Below are positions 35,916 to 44,540 of a DNA stretch of 64,000 nucleotides, piece by piece. Below the pieces are notes generated by a model. It saw only the letters and a list, made by a program, of their open reading frames with translations. It did no database searches and was not told where the DNA came from. The translations under genes and the position numbers were made by a program. The stretch lies in assembly GCF_003259955.1 (NCBI RefSeq), contig NZ_QLMK01000008.1, forward strand, positions 44,945-108,944, in the 5' to 3' direction. Source of the stretch: Falsochrobactrum ovis. Lineage in GTDB: Bacteria; Pseudomonadota; Alphaproteobacteria; Rhizobiales; Rhizobiaceae. Position 1 is the stretch's first letter, and every line of letters begins with the position of its first letter.

Positions 35916-36620
35916 TCAGCGCATCTTTACGTAGGAAGTGCCATCAAAGCAGCCCACGACCATACCTGCTGATTCACGGGTGAAGAGTCCGTTTTCCACG
36001 ACACCCGGGATACGGTTGAGCTCGATTTCCAACGGTGCTGGGTCGTTGATTTCCACGCATTTGCAATCAAGAATGAAATTGCCGCTATCGGTGACAACCG
36101 GTTGTCCGTCATTCATACGGCGGCTGATTTCTGCGTTAATGCCGTGTTCCTTAAGAACGCGATCGACCATACGTTCGGTTTGGACCCATGCAAATTGCAC
36201 CACTTCTACTGGAAGCGGAAACGCGCCAAGCTTATCGACCAGTTTCGTTTCGTCAGTAACCGTAATCATTTGCTTCGATGCATGGGCAATGATTTTTTCC
36301 CACAGCAAGCAAGCACCACCGCCTTTGATCATGTTAAAATCACGATCAATTTCATCTGGGCCGTCAACAGTTAGGTCGATCTCGCCGATTTCATTAGGAT
36401 CCGTGATTGCGATGCCGACTTCGCGCGCTACATCGATGGTTGAACGGGAAGTGGTTGTGCAGGTCAGCTTCATGCCATCTGCCACATATTTCCCCAGTTC
36501 ACGCACGAAGAAATGCGATGTGGTGCCCGATCCCAGGCCGAGCTTCATGCCGTCTCGGACAAATTCTTCAATAACTCTGCGCCCAGCAACTTTTTTCGCT
36601 TCATTTTGTTCTGCGGACAT
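35916..36620 (-). CDS. rpiA: Ribose-5-phosphate isomerase A
   Basis: Interconverts ribose-5-phosphate and ribulose-5-phosphate, 234 residues. Motifs are GLGSGTTS, TVDGPDEID and MIKGGGACLLWEK. The ORF opens at 36701 inside the rpiR-family gene, but the ATG at 36620 has AGGAAAG upstream and gives the normal length. It connects the xylulose-5-phosphate made by the kinase in this operon to the pentose phosphate pathway. Confidence 0.92.
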   Translation of the reverse strand: MSAEQNEAKKVAGRRVIEEFVRDGMKLGLGSGTTSHFFVRELGKYVADGMKLTCTTTSRSTIDVAREVGIAITDPNEIGEIDLTVDGPDEIDRDFNMIKGGGACLLWEKIIAHASKQMITVTDETKLVDKLGAFPLPVEVVQFAWVQTERMVDRVLKEHGINAEISRRMNDGQPVVTDSGNFILDCKCVEINDPAPLEIELNRIPGVVENGLFTRESAGMVVGCFDGTSYVKMR

Positions 36621-36673
36621 TTTTCTTTCCTGACGATAGCCGGAGCCATCCCAATGGCTTCGGCGGGTTGGGT

Positions 36674-37519
36674 TTAATCGCGTATCTTGTCTGTTAGCCA
36701 AGAATCCAGCGCAGGCAGCTGATCGGGAAAGTCGCTGCCGCTTGATACCGCTATGGCCGTAACCAGCATATTGACCACGAGGTGATGGTTTAGCCGCGAC
36801 GCCAAAGGCGTCATGAGTTCGGTTTGGTCATATGGGCGCACCGCAATCAGCGCGTCGGTCACGCGCGCCAAAGGGCTTTCAGCAGCAGTTACCGAAACGA
36901 CGCGTGCGCCTCCTGCTCTGGCTGCAATTGCAAGCTCAACCATTTGTTTTGTGTGCCCCGATTGCGAAAAAATCAGCGCTATTTCCTGTGGTCGAGAGTT
37001 TTCAACATGCATCCATTGTTTTTTGCGCCCGACAATCGCTGCACATCGCATACCAAGACGCTGAAATTTGTGCTCAGCATCAATAGCGGTGACTTCTGAA
37101 ATGCCACTTGCATAAATGCCGGTCCAAACTGCATCGCGCAAAAGAAGCGCCGCTTTTTCAACTTGTTGCGGGATAAGGTCTTCGAGTGCCCGCTGAATAG
37201 CGTTGAGCGAATTACGACAAGTTTTTCGAACAATATTGTCGATCCCGTCATTGGGAATAATTTGCTCGTAAACAAATGGCGCCGACGGAACGAGACTTTG
37301 CGCCAGATGCAGCTTGAAGTCTTGATAACCTTCAAAGCCGAAGCGACGGCAAAAGCGGATAATTGTGGGGTCACTAACCGAACAACGGACTGCCAGTTTT
37401 GCCATGCTCATATGGATGACACTATTGGGAGATGTGCTTACAAACTCCGCAATGCGGCGTTCGGCTGCTCCCATTTCATCCATTTGATGTAATATGCGCT
37501 GCAGAAGGCTGATGGTCAT
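36674..37519 (-). CDS. RpiR-family transcriptional regulator
   Basis: 281 residues. The N-terminal RpiR helix-turn-helix (about 1-75) has MAKLAVRCSVSDPTIIRFCR and FGFEGYQDFKLHLA. The C-terminal SIS sugar-phosphate-binding domain (about 120-260) has ASGISEVTAID and FSQSGHTKQMVELA. It lies within the xylulokinase/rpiA operon. Repeated TAGTTT-purine/pyrimidine-CTAC motifs before three promoters of the cluster are its likely sites. The effector is probably a pentose phosphate. Confidence 0.88.
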   Translation of the reverse strand: MTISLLQRILHQMDEMGAAERRIAEFVSTSPNSVIHMSMAKLAVRCSVSDPTIIRFCRRFGFEGYQDFKLHLAQSLVPSAPFVYEQIIPNDGIDNIVRKTCRNSLNAIQRALEDLIPQQVEKAALLLRDAVWTGIYASGISEVTAIDAEHKFQRLGMRCAAIVGRKKQWMHVENSRPQEIALIFSQSGHTKQMVELAIAARAGGARVVSVTAAESPLARVTDALIAVRPYDQTELMTPLASRLNHHLVVNMLVTAIAVSSGSDFPDQLPALDSWLTDKIRD

Positions 37520-37542
37520 GGATGCGTTCCTTTGATTATCGT

Positions 37543-38199
37543 TTATTGAGCACGATATTCCATGAGATCAGCTATGCGTGCCAGTCTTTGATGGGGTTGG
37601 ACATTTACGTCCTTGCCGCCGCCCCACGGCACCACGAAAAACTCGGCCCCTGCGCTATCTGCTGTTGTTTTGTCCACATTTGTGTCGCCGATATAGGCCC
37701 AGTCAGAACCGTTAAGTCCCATTTTTTCAACCACAGCCATCAAGTGTCCCGGATTGGGCTTGCAGGCGGGGACAGCGTCAGCGCCAATAGCAACATCGAT
37801 TATAGTGTCGAGTTCTAGGATTTTCAGAATTTCCTGAGTGAGCGCGTGCGGCTTATTTGTGCAAATGCCCAGACGAAAACCGGCACTGTGAAGATCGTGC
37901 AAATCTTCACGCACATTTTCAAAAAAACGCGTCTTTTCTGCCGGATTACGGTGATAATTGGCAATATAGCTTTTCACGGCCTCATCAACGGTTTCATCAT
38001 CCGAGGGCAGGCCCTGATCGACAAATATATCCAGCAGCAGGCGACGCGGACCGTTACCAATAAATTGCTCAACATAATCGTCCGAAAGTTCGGGCCAGCC
38101 TTTGGAAGCCATATAGACATTTACCGCGGAGGCAATATCTGGCGCACTGTCAATGAGGGTGCCGTCCAGATCGAAGATCAAAGCTGAAAATTTTTTCAT
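37543..38199 (-). CDS. HAD-family phosphatase, phosphoglycolate phosphatase-like
   Basis: 218-residue HAD hydrolase. Motif I is FDLDGTLIDS (nucleophile and acid Asp), motif II is in LGICTNKPHAL, and motif III/IV are in KPNPGHLMAVVEKMG and YIGDTNVDKTTA. It sits between xylB and the rpiR-family gene. Its true substrate may be phosphoglycolate or a pentose or pentitol phosphate; proofreading of toxic sugar phosphates is also possible. Confidence 0.82.
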   Translation of the reverse strand: MKKFSALIFDLDGTLIDSAPDIASAVNVYMASKGWPELSDDYVEQFIGNGPRRLLLDIFVDQGLPSDDETVDEAVKSYIANYHRNPAEKTRFFENVREDLHDLHSAGFRLGICTNKPHALTQEILKILELDTIIDVAIGADAVPACKPNPGHLMAVVEKMGLNGSDWAYIGDTNVDKTTADSAGAEFFVVPWGGGKDVNVQPHQRLARIADLMEYRAQ

Positions 38200-38238
38200 A
38201 TTTCAAGCAATTCCTATGTTTCGTGCTTCTTCGATCAG

Positions 38239-39759
38239 TCAACCGGCAAACGCAGGATCGTTCAGGGCATGAAAGCTCTGCACGAGGGCGGGGTAAAGAT
38301 CGCGATAAATATGATGTGCTTTGCGATAAATCTCGCCATTGACACTATTGGGCTGCTGCCGGCTCAGTTCGCGTATGATGCGCGCTGCCTCAGTGGCATC
38401 TTTCCAAACGCCTGCTCCAACGCCTGCGACCAAGGCCGCGCCAAACGCGCCGCCCTCAGCAGCACCTTCTGTCGTCACCACATCACAATTGAAAAGATCC
38501 GCCTGGATTTGTCGCCAGAGCTGTGAGCGTGCGCCACCGCCGGATGCTTTGATCACGCGCCCTTCAATACCCATTGAGGACATCAGCGCATGCATGTCAT
38601 AAAATGCATGTGTGACCCCTTCCATGACGCTGCGGCCAATATCACCAAATCCGTGACGGGCAGTAAGCCCGACAAGCGCACCGCGTGCAGAAGGGTCTGG
38701 ATGCGGGCAACGTTCGCCATTGAGATAGGGAAGGAAAAGCAGCCCCGAAGCACCAGCTTTGCTGGCTTCTGCTGCCTCGACAATTTGATCGAAACTCAGA
38801 TCATTGCCATGACCGGCTTGTGCGAGAACCGAGCGGAACCAACCCATCGCGCCACCAGCATTCAAGGAAACGCCCATTGCGTGCCATTTATCTGGCGCAA
38901 CATTACAGAACATTTGAATGCGACCATCCGCACTGGGTGTGGGCGCATTAAGGGCAGCGGCTAATATGCCTGCGGTGCCGATAGTCGTTTGCAACTCTCC
39001 CGGTTCAATAACGCCAGATCCAATGGTCTGGATAACACTGTCGCCGCCGCCACCCACGACCGGAATACCAGCAGGCAGGCCAAAGGCTGCGCTGCCAGAG
39101 GCACTGATGCGCCCCGAAATAATATGAGATTCATGGCAGACAGGTAGAATAGCTGGATCAATTCCGAGCTTTTCGATCAGATCGGTTGCCCATTTGCGCT
39201 CATAAACATTAAACAGACCGGTGCCAGAAGCGTCAGAAACTTCTGTCGCCAGCTCGCCTGTCAGCACATAGCGCAGATAATCCTTTGGATTGAGAACATA
39301 GCGCAGTTTTGCAAAAAGCTCTGGCTCGTGGTTTTTCATCCAGAGGATTTTACCACCGGTATAACCAACCAGCATGCGATTGCCGGTAATGCCGATCAGC
39401 GCCTCTAGCCCTCCGGCTTTTTCGGTGATCTCTTCGACTTCCGCGCCATTGCGTTGATCATTCCAGAGAATGGCCGGGCGCAATATGTTTTTGTCTGCGT
39501 CAAGCGGTGTAAGACCGTGCATTTGGCCGGAAAGGCCGACGCAGAGCAGTTCCACATCGGGCGCTTGTTGCATGACCGAGGCTACGGATTTGCGGGCACC
39601 CTCAATCCAGAGCGCTGGGTCTTGCTCAGTCCATCCGGTCCGTGGCTGCGACAACCCATAGGTGGCCGTGCTGGATGCCAGCACATCACCGTCAACCGAG
39701 ATCAAAAGCGCCTTGCAGCCGGAGGTGCCAATATCAATGCCAAGAAGTGCCGATGTCAT
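38239..39759 (-). CDS. xylB: Xylulokinase
   Basis: FGGY carbohydrate kinase, 506 residues, that phosphorylates D-xylulose to xylulose-5-phosphate. N-terminal GIDIGTSGCKALLI phosphate loop, the xylulokinase-typical LSGQMHGLTPLD, WNDQRNGAE, and C-terminal KASGGGARSQLWRQIQADLF are present. It follows the aldehyde dehydrogenase gene by 4 bases. D-xylulose would come from the xylitol-dehydrogenase-like enzyme encoded at 42385-43422. Confidence 0.92.
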   Translation of the reverse strand: MTSALLGIDIGTSGCKALLISVDGDVLASSTATYGLSQPRTGWTEQDPALWIEGARKSVASVMQQAPDVELLCVGLSGQMHGLTPLDADKNILRPAILWNDQRNGAEVEEITEKAGGLEALIGITGNRMLVGYTGGKILWMKNHEPELFAKLRYVLNPKDYLRYVLTGELATEVSDASGTGLFNVYERKWATDLIEKLGIDPAILPVCHESHIISGRISASGSAAFGLPAGIPVVGGGGDSVIQTIGSGVIEPGELQTTIGTAGILAAALNAPTPSADGRIQMFCNVAPDKWHAMGVSLNAGGAMGWFRSVLAQAGHGNDLSFDQIVEAAEASKAGASGLLFLPYLNGERCPHPDPSARGALVGLTARHGFGDIGRSVMEGVTHAFYDMHALMSSMGIEGRVIKASGGGARSQLWRQIQADLFNCDVVTTEGAAEGGAFGAALVAGVGAGVWKDATEAARIIRELSRQQPNSVNGEIYRKAHHIYRDLYPALVQSFHALNDPAFAG

Positions 39760-39763
39760 TGAA

Positions 39764-41233
39764 TCAGGCTCCTACGCCATGATGCAGGCGGATATGTTTG
39801 AAATTGAAATATTCAAGCAACCCTTCGCGGCCATGTTCATAGCCGATGCCGCTTTGTTTGCGTCCGCCATAAGGTGCGTTCATGATGCCTGCATCCACAT
39901 TGTTGACGGCCACATTGCCATAATCCAGTTCGGCAGACAGGTGATAGATTTCCGTAAGATCGCGCGCGAATAGATAGGATGCCAAGCCATATGGCGTGTC
40001 ATTGGCAAGCTTGATAGCTTCTTCCAGAGTGTCAAAAGGTGCGACGCCAACGAGCGGACCAAAGGTCTCTTCGGTCATGACTTTCATATCGTGATTGCAA
40101 TCGGCGACAATGGTTGGGCGGAAGAAAAAGCCCTTCGCATAGTCGTCACCCTCAGGCGCGCTACCACCAGCAATCAGCCGCGCACCTTTTTCCAGCGCAT
40201 CCGCAAGATGCTCGCGGGTTTTTTCCAGTGGTGCAGCCGAAGCCATGGATCCTACATCGGCCGCAGGATGAAGAAGTCCATCGCCGATGGTCAATGCATT
40301 GGCTGCCACAGCGAATTTTTCAAGAAACGCATCGTAAAGCGATCGAGCTACATAGATGCGGTTAATCGCGATGCAAATCTGCCCCATATTACGGAAAGAG
40401 CGACGCGCAGCACCCTTTACGGCAGCATCAAGATCGGCGCTTTCTGTAATAATCAACGGGCAATTGCCGCCGAGCTCTAGCGACATGTGCTTGATCGTTG
40501 GGCAGGATTGCTGAATTTGCAAGCCAACAGCACTGGAGCCAGTAAACGCGATTTTAGAGATTTCTGGATGTTCCACCAAGGCTTGGCCCACAATCGAGCC
40601 TTTCCCGGTCACAACGTTTACAACGCCCGCAGGAATGCCCGCTTCCGCCACTTTTTCTGCGATGGCGAGAGCGGTAAAAGGCGTAAGTTCAGCAGGTTTG
40701 ATGATAATGGTGCAGCCCGCTGCAAGGCTTGCGCAAAGTTTCCAGCCTACGAGTTCGGCAGGATAATTCCACGGAGTAATTGCGGCTACAACACCGATAG
40801 GTTCACGGATTACCTGGCTCTGATAGCCATTCTGATCATTGGGGATAAGCTCACCGAGAACGCGCACCGCTTCCTCGCCATAAAAATGACAGGCTTCGGC
40901 AAGTTTGAGGATTTCACCCTTTGCTTCGTTCAGGGGCTTGCCCTGTTCAAGCGTCATAATATGTGCCATGCGATCAGCATCGGCAGCAATCAAATCACCA
41001 AGCTTGTGCAATGATTGTGAACGGGTTTTGGCGGGAACGCGCTTCCATTTATTAAAAGCACTTTTCGCGCTTACAACGGCGGCTTCAATTTCATCCGGAG
41101 TCGTGGCAGCAATCTGGCCGATTGTTTCACCGCGAGCAGGATTTGCAACAGGAATTCTATCGCCACGCCCATCAATGAATTTTCCGTCGATGAAAAGCTG
41201 GCCATCGAACTTGGACAGGATGGGGTCGGTCAT
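39764..41233 (-). CDS. NAD(P)-dependent aldehyde dehydrogenase
   Basis: 489 residues, ALDH superfamily, closest in feel to succinate-semialdehyde/glycolaldehyde dehydrogenases. Motifs are AAITPWNYPAELVGWK (NAD site), MSLELGGNCPLII (catalytic Glu) and FRNMGQICIAINR (catalytic Cys). The ORF opens at a GTG at 41245, but the ATG at 41233 has GGAGAAG upstream. It is the first gene of the leftward pentitol operon. Its role could be oxidation of an aldehyde by-product; the substrate cannot be read from sequence. Confidence 0.85.
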   Translation of the reverse strand: MTDPILSKFDGQLFIDGKFIDGRGDRIPVANPARGETIGQIAATTPDEIEAAVVSAKSAFNKWKRVPAKTRSQSLHKLGDLIAADADRMAHIMTLEQGKPLNEAKGEILKLAEACHFYGEEAVRVLGELIPNDQNGYQSQVIREPIGVVAAITPWNYPAELVGWKLCASLAAGCTIIIKPAELTPFTALAIAEKVAEAGIPAGVVNVVTGKGSIVGQALVEHPEISKIAFTGSSAVGLQIQQSCPTIKHMSLELGGNCPLIITESADLDAAVKGAARRSFRNMGQICIAINRIYVARSLYDAFLEKFAVAANALTIGDGLLHPAADVGSMASAAPLEKTREHLADALEKGARLIAGGSAPEGDDYAKGFFFRPTIVADCNHDMKVMTEETFGPLVGVAPFDTLEEAIKLANDTPYGLASYLFARDLTEIYHLSAELDYGNVAVNNVDAGIMNAPYGGRKQSGIGYEHGREGLLEYFNFKHIRLHHGVGA

Positions 41234-41300
41234 GTTCTTCTCCACATATTCAGTGCAGGCAATGCCGCGAGGGCTAAGAGATATAGGAATACTACATAGC

Positions 41301-41315
41301 TGGAGTTTCGCTACT
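41301..41315. promoter_or_regulatory. RpiR-type operator candidate upstream of the aldehyde dehydrogenase operon
   Basis: TGGAGTTTCGCTACT matches the site at 35752-35766 at 11 of 15 bases, keeping AGTTTC-N-CTAC. It lies 68 bases upstream of the ATG at 41233. Confidence 0.45.
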
Positions 41316-41474
41316 TGCCAATCCTGAAAAATTCAACACCGACAAAAATCAAGCTGTGGATGAAGGTATGTTTTGGCCAGTTATAGGCCCGAGAAATCGG
41401 GTTTTTCAGCTTTTGTTGTGCAATATGGCTTGGATTTCAGAATTATTATCCCTTGACGAGATAATGGAGCAATT

Positions 41475-41489
41475 AATAGTTTTACTACT
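41475..41489. promoter_or_regulatory. RpiR-type operator candidate upstream of the SDR/xylitol dehydrogenase operon
   Basis: AATAGTTTTACTACT matches the site at 35752-35766 at 12 of 15 bases. TAGT and ACTA form the inverted arms. It lies about 130-135 bases upstream of the SDR start in the divergent intergenic region. Confidence 0.55.
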
Positions 41490-41623
41490 AAATAATGATA
41501 ATGAGTCGTTATTCGGAGGGCGCAATCAGTCGGGCGATCTCCTGGACGGGTGGAGGCTTCACTGCGGATTTTGTATGAAATTCTAACGCAGAGGCGATCG
41601 AAAACTAACTGAACGGAATGAAA

Positions 41624-42376
41624 ATGTCATATCGTGAAAAAATGGATCTTAGCGGTCGTCTGGCTCTTGTGACTGGTGCCGGTCAAGGGATAGGGGCGGC
41701 ATGCGCACAGGCGCTGGCAGAAACTGGTGCCACAGTTATCTGCACCGATATTGATTTGTTTCGTGCTGAAGCCACAGCCAATTGGCTTGGTGGCACAGCA
41801 AGTGCAAGGCAATTGGATGTAACAAATAGCAGTCAGCTTAATGATTTGGCGTCGGAGCTGCCTCCGCTTGATGTGCTGGTTTGCAATGCTGGCGTTGTCA
41901 GCAATATTCCGGCAGAAGATATGAGCGACGAAGAATGGGATCGCGTCATTGATGTTAATCTGAGCGGCGTATTTAAGACCTGCCGCGCATTTGGCCGCCA
42001 TATGCTTGAGAACGGCAAAGGGTCTATCGTCAATATTGGTTCAATGTCGGCCCAGATTGTTAATGTTCCCCAGCCGCAGTGCCATTACAATGCCTCAAAA
42101 GCAGGCGTGCACCATTTGACCCGCTCACTGGCTATTGAATGGGCAAAGCGCGGTGTCCGAGTGAACGCAGTCGCGCCTACCTATATTGAAACACCATTAT
42201 TGCAGGGCTTGGAAAGCCAGAAAGGATTGGTGGATCGTTGGCTTGATCTAACTCCCGCCGGGCGAATGGGCAAACCAGAAGAGATTGCCTCCATTGTTCA
42301 GTTTTTGGCTTCGGATGCTTCAAGCCTCATGACTGGATCAATCGTTACCGCCGACGCCGGTTATACCAGTATTTAG
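41624..42376 (+). CDS. Short-chain dehydrogenase/reductase (probable polyol dehydrogenase)
   Basis: About 250 residues, classical SDR. Cofactor motif TGAGQGIG, NAG in VLVCNAGVVS, catalytic Ser in NIGSMSAQ and YNASK active site. The start is uncertain: ATGs at 41618 and 41624 are six bases apart. I favour 41624, which has GGAA upstream, but neither has a strong site. It is followed after 8 bases by the zinc dehydrogenase gene. Likely oxidises a pentitol or interconverts pentuloses; the exact substrate is unknown. Confidence 0.8.
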   Translation: MSYREKMDLSGRLALVTGAGQGIGAACAQALAETGATVICTDIDLFRAEATANWLGGTASARQLDVTNSSQLNDLASELPPLDVLVCNAGVVSNIPAEDMSDEEWDRVIDVNLSGVFKTCRAFGRHMLENGKGSIVNIGSMSAQIVNVPQPQCHYNASKAGVHHLTRSLAIEWAKRGVRVNAVAPTYIETPLLQGLESQKGLVDRWLDLTPAGRMGKPEEIASIVQFLASDASSLMTGSIVTADAGYTSI

Positions 42377-42384
42377 GAGCTGCT

Positions 42385-43422
42385 ATGCCAATCGCTTTGG
42401 TATTAGAAAGAGCGCGTGCGCTGTCGCTTCGGGATATTGAGCTCGATCTCACTCTCTCGGACAATGATGTGCGCATTGCTATGAATGTAGTGGGAGTATG
42501 TGGTAGTGATGTTCACTATTTCCGGCACGGCAAAATCGGGCCTTTTGTAGTCGATGCGCCGATGATTTTGGGCCATGAGGGGGCGGGAACGGTCGTTGCT
42601 TGCGGCTCAAATGTGCAAAATCTCAAAGTTGGTGATCGCGTATGTATCGAGCCAGGAATTCCGGATTTTTCAAGCCGGACCAGCCGGATCGGGCTTTATA
42701 ATCTTGATCCAACGCTTACCTTCTGGGCAACGCCGCCGGTGCATGGTTGTCTGACGCCTGAAGTCGTTCATCCTGCCAGTTTGACCTATAAATTACCGGA
42801 TAATGTTTCCTTCGCCGAAGGTGCAATGGTGGAGCCGCTGGCTGTCGGACTTCAGGCCGTGCATAAAACCGGCGTGAATGCAGGCGATGTAGCGCTTGTG
42901 CTGGGAGCGGGCCCGATCGGTATTCTGATGGCTTTGTCTGCTCTTTCTGCCGGCTGTTCGCGTGTGTTGATTTTTGACCCTGCCACGGAAAAGCTCGACA
43001 TTGCTGGGCAATATAAAGGGGTTCAGCCTCTTTATTTGAAAAACGGTTCTGTGGCAGAGCAGGTCAAAAAAGCGACCGATGGATGGGGCGTTGATCTGGT
43101 TTATGAATGTTCAGGTGCGGCTGTAGCATTCGATAATATTGCAGACTGCATAAGGCCCGGCGGCAAACTGGCCTGCCTTGGAATGCCAACGGCGCCAGTG
43201 CCGATTGATATTGTCGCTTTGCAGATTAAGGAAATATCGCTCATAACGGTATTTCGTTATGCCAATGTCTATGATCGCGCAATCGCGCTGATGGCAGAAG
43301 GCATCATTGATGTAAAGCCGCTTATCTCTGCAACATTTGATTTCCGTGACAGTATAGCGGCCTTCGAACGGGCTGATGCTGCTCATCCAACAGATGTAAA
43401 AATTCAGATCGCTATGCGATAA
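42385..43422 (+). CDS. Xylitol dehydrogenase-like zinc alcohol dehydrogenase (D-xylulose reductase)
   Basis: 345 residues, MDR superfamily, sorbitol/xylitol dehydrogenase group. Catalytic-zinc motifs are VCGSDVHYFRHGKIGPF and GHEGAGTV, and the NAD fold has LGAGPIGILMAL. Instead of the four structural-zinc cysteines it has CIEPGIPDFSSRTSRIG followed by YNLDP and FWATPPVHG, a pattern I associate with bacterial D-xylulose reductases. The ATG at 42385 has AGGAG upstream. It would convert xylitol to D-xylulose for XylB. Confidence 0.85.
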   Translation: MPIALVLERARALSLRDIELDLTLSDNDVRIAMNVVGVCGSDVHYFRHGKIGPFVVDAPMILGHEGAGTVVACGSNVQNLKVGDRVCIEPGIPDFSSRTSRIGLYNLDPTLTFWATPPVHGCLTPEVVHPASLTYKLPDNVSFAEGAMVEPLAVGLQAVHKTGVNAGDVALVLGAGPIGILMALSALSAGCSRVLIFDPATEKLDIAGQYKGVQPLYLKNGSVAEQVKKATDGWGVDLVYECSGAAVAFDNIADCIRPGGKLACLGMPTAPVPIDIVALQIKEISLITVFRYANVYDRAIALMAEGIIDVKPLISATFDFRDSIAAFERADAAHPTDVKIQIAMR

Positions 43423-43471
43423 TTTTGCTTCGCAGCGGCGGCACCCGCCCTTCGGTGCCGCGGCAGCAAAA
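43423..43471. terminator. Bidirectional terminator between convergent xylitol dehydrogenase and glutaminase genes
   Basis: A perfect 8-bp GC core (43438-43445 with 43454-43461) is flanked by outer TTTTGC and GCAAAA arms, giving T-runs for both directions. It fills the 50-base gap between the two stop codons. Confidence 0.85.
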
Positions 43472-43472
43472 C

Positions 43473-44405
43473 CTATGCTCCAAAAACTGACCAGTTCATT
43501 CTACGGCACAGCTTTTCGAGCGCATAAGTCCCCAGCAGTGAATTGCCATGCTGGTTCAAGCCTGGCGACCATACGGCTATTGAAGCGATACCGGGTACAA
43601 TGGCCAATATGCCACCGCCAACACCACTTTTGGCCGGAACTCCAACGCGGAACGCGAAATCTCCCGAACCGTCATAATGACCGCAAGTCATCATCAAAGC
43701 ATTGATCCGCAAGGACCGTTGAGCGCTGACAATTCTCTGTTTGTTGATTGGATCGCGTCCGGACGCTGAAAGAAAAAGTCCCGCCCTTGCCAGTTGCTCG
43801 CATGAAAGCGCCAATGCGCATTGATGATGGTAGACCCCCAATACGCGTGCGGGCTCGTTATCAAGATTTTTGTTTGCTTTTAAAAGATTGGCAAGGGCCG
43901 CGTTGTTAAAGCCTGTTTGATCTTCGGCGCGGGCGACAATCTTGTCTATATATACATCATTGTCATCGCTCAAGGATTGCATGAAGCGCACAATTTCGGC
44001 CAATGTTTCTCTGGGTTCGTGCGAGCCGAGCAATATATCCGAAATAACAATGGCGCCAGCATTAATGAATGGATTGCGTGGGAATCCTTTCTCAAGTTCT
44101 AGCAAAATACTGGAATTGAAAGGATCTCCGGATGGCTCTCGTCCCACGCGCCGCCAAATTGCATCTCCCCTCATGCCCAGTGCCAAGGTGAGAGCAAAAA
44201 CTTTCGAGATGCTCTGAATTGAAAAACGTTCAGACGCATCGCCCGTCGAAATCATCGTGCCATCATGCAGCATAACTGCGAGTCCGAATTTCTTCGGATC
44301 AATCTGCGCGAGTGGGGGAATATAATCGGCAACTTCGCCGCGCTCTTCCATATTCCTAACTTCAGTTTCGATTTCCTCGAGAACTGTGCGCAAATAGTCT
44401 TTCAA
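43473..44405 (-). CDS. glsA: Glutaminase
   Basis: Hydrolyses L-glutamine to glutamate and ammonia, 310 residues, serine-dependent beta-lactamase-like fold. The catalytic Ser-x-x-Lys is in [12 protein letters not shown]. Other family blocks are [22 protein letters not shown] and [13 protein letters not shown]. The start is TTG at 44405 with an AAGGTG sequence upstream. It appears unrelated to the sugar genes on either side. It could contribute to acid resistance, as proposed for other Gls enzymes. Confidence 0.93.
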   Translation of the reverse strand: MKDYLRTVLEEIETEVRNMEERGEVADYIPPLAQIDPKKFGLAVMLHDGTMISTGDASERFSIQSISKVFALTLALGMRGDAIWRRVGREPSGDPFNSSILLELEKGFPRNPFINAGAIVISDILLGSHEPRETLAEIVRFMQSLSDDNDVYIDKIVARAEDQTGFNNAALANLLKANKNLDNEPARVLGVYHHQCALALSCEQLARAGLFLSASGRDPINKQRIVSAQRSLRINALMMTCGHYDGSGDFAFRVGVPAKSGVGGGILAIVPGIASIAVWSPGLNQHGNSLLGTYALEKLCRRMNWSVFGA

Positions 44406-44489
44406 GCCAACACCTTTTCACCCAATAGCACTATCCCGTGTACTACGTCTTCGTTCGAGCGCCAAGCGAGGTTTGTGCAAGTTGCGTTC

Positions 44490-44530
44490 CTCACAGGAGC
44501 GTGAGCAATTGCTTTAACGCTTCCTGTGAG
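44490..44530 (-). terminator. Hairpin after the galactose operon
   Basis: A stem of 12 bp with one bulged base (44490-44501 with 44518-44530) and a 16-base loop lies 10 bases past the SDR stop, which ends the leftward operon. It has no T-run, so it may mark a 3' end by processing or Rho-dependent termination. Confidence 0.5.
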
Positions 44531-44540
44531 TAATTACGCA

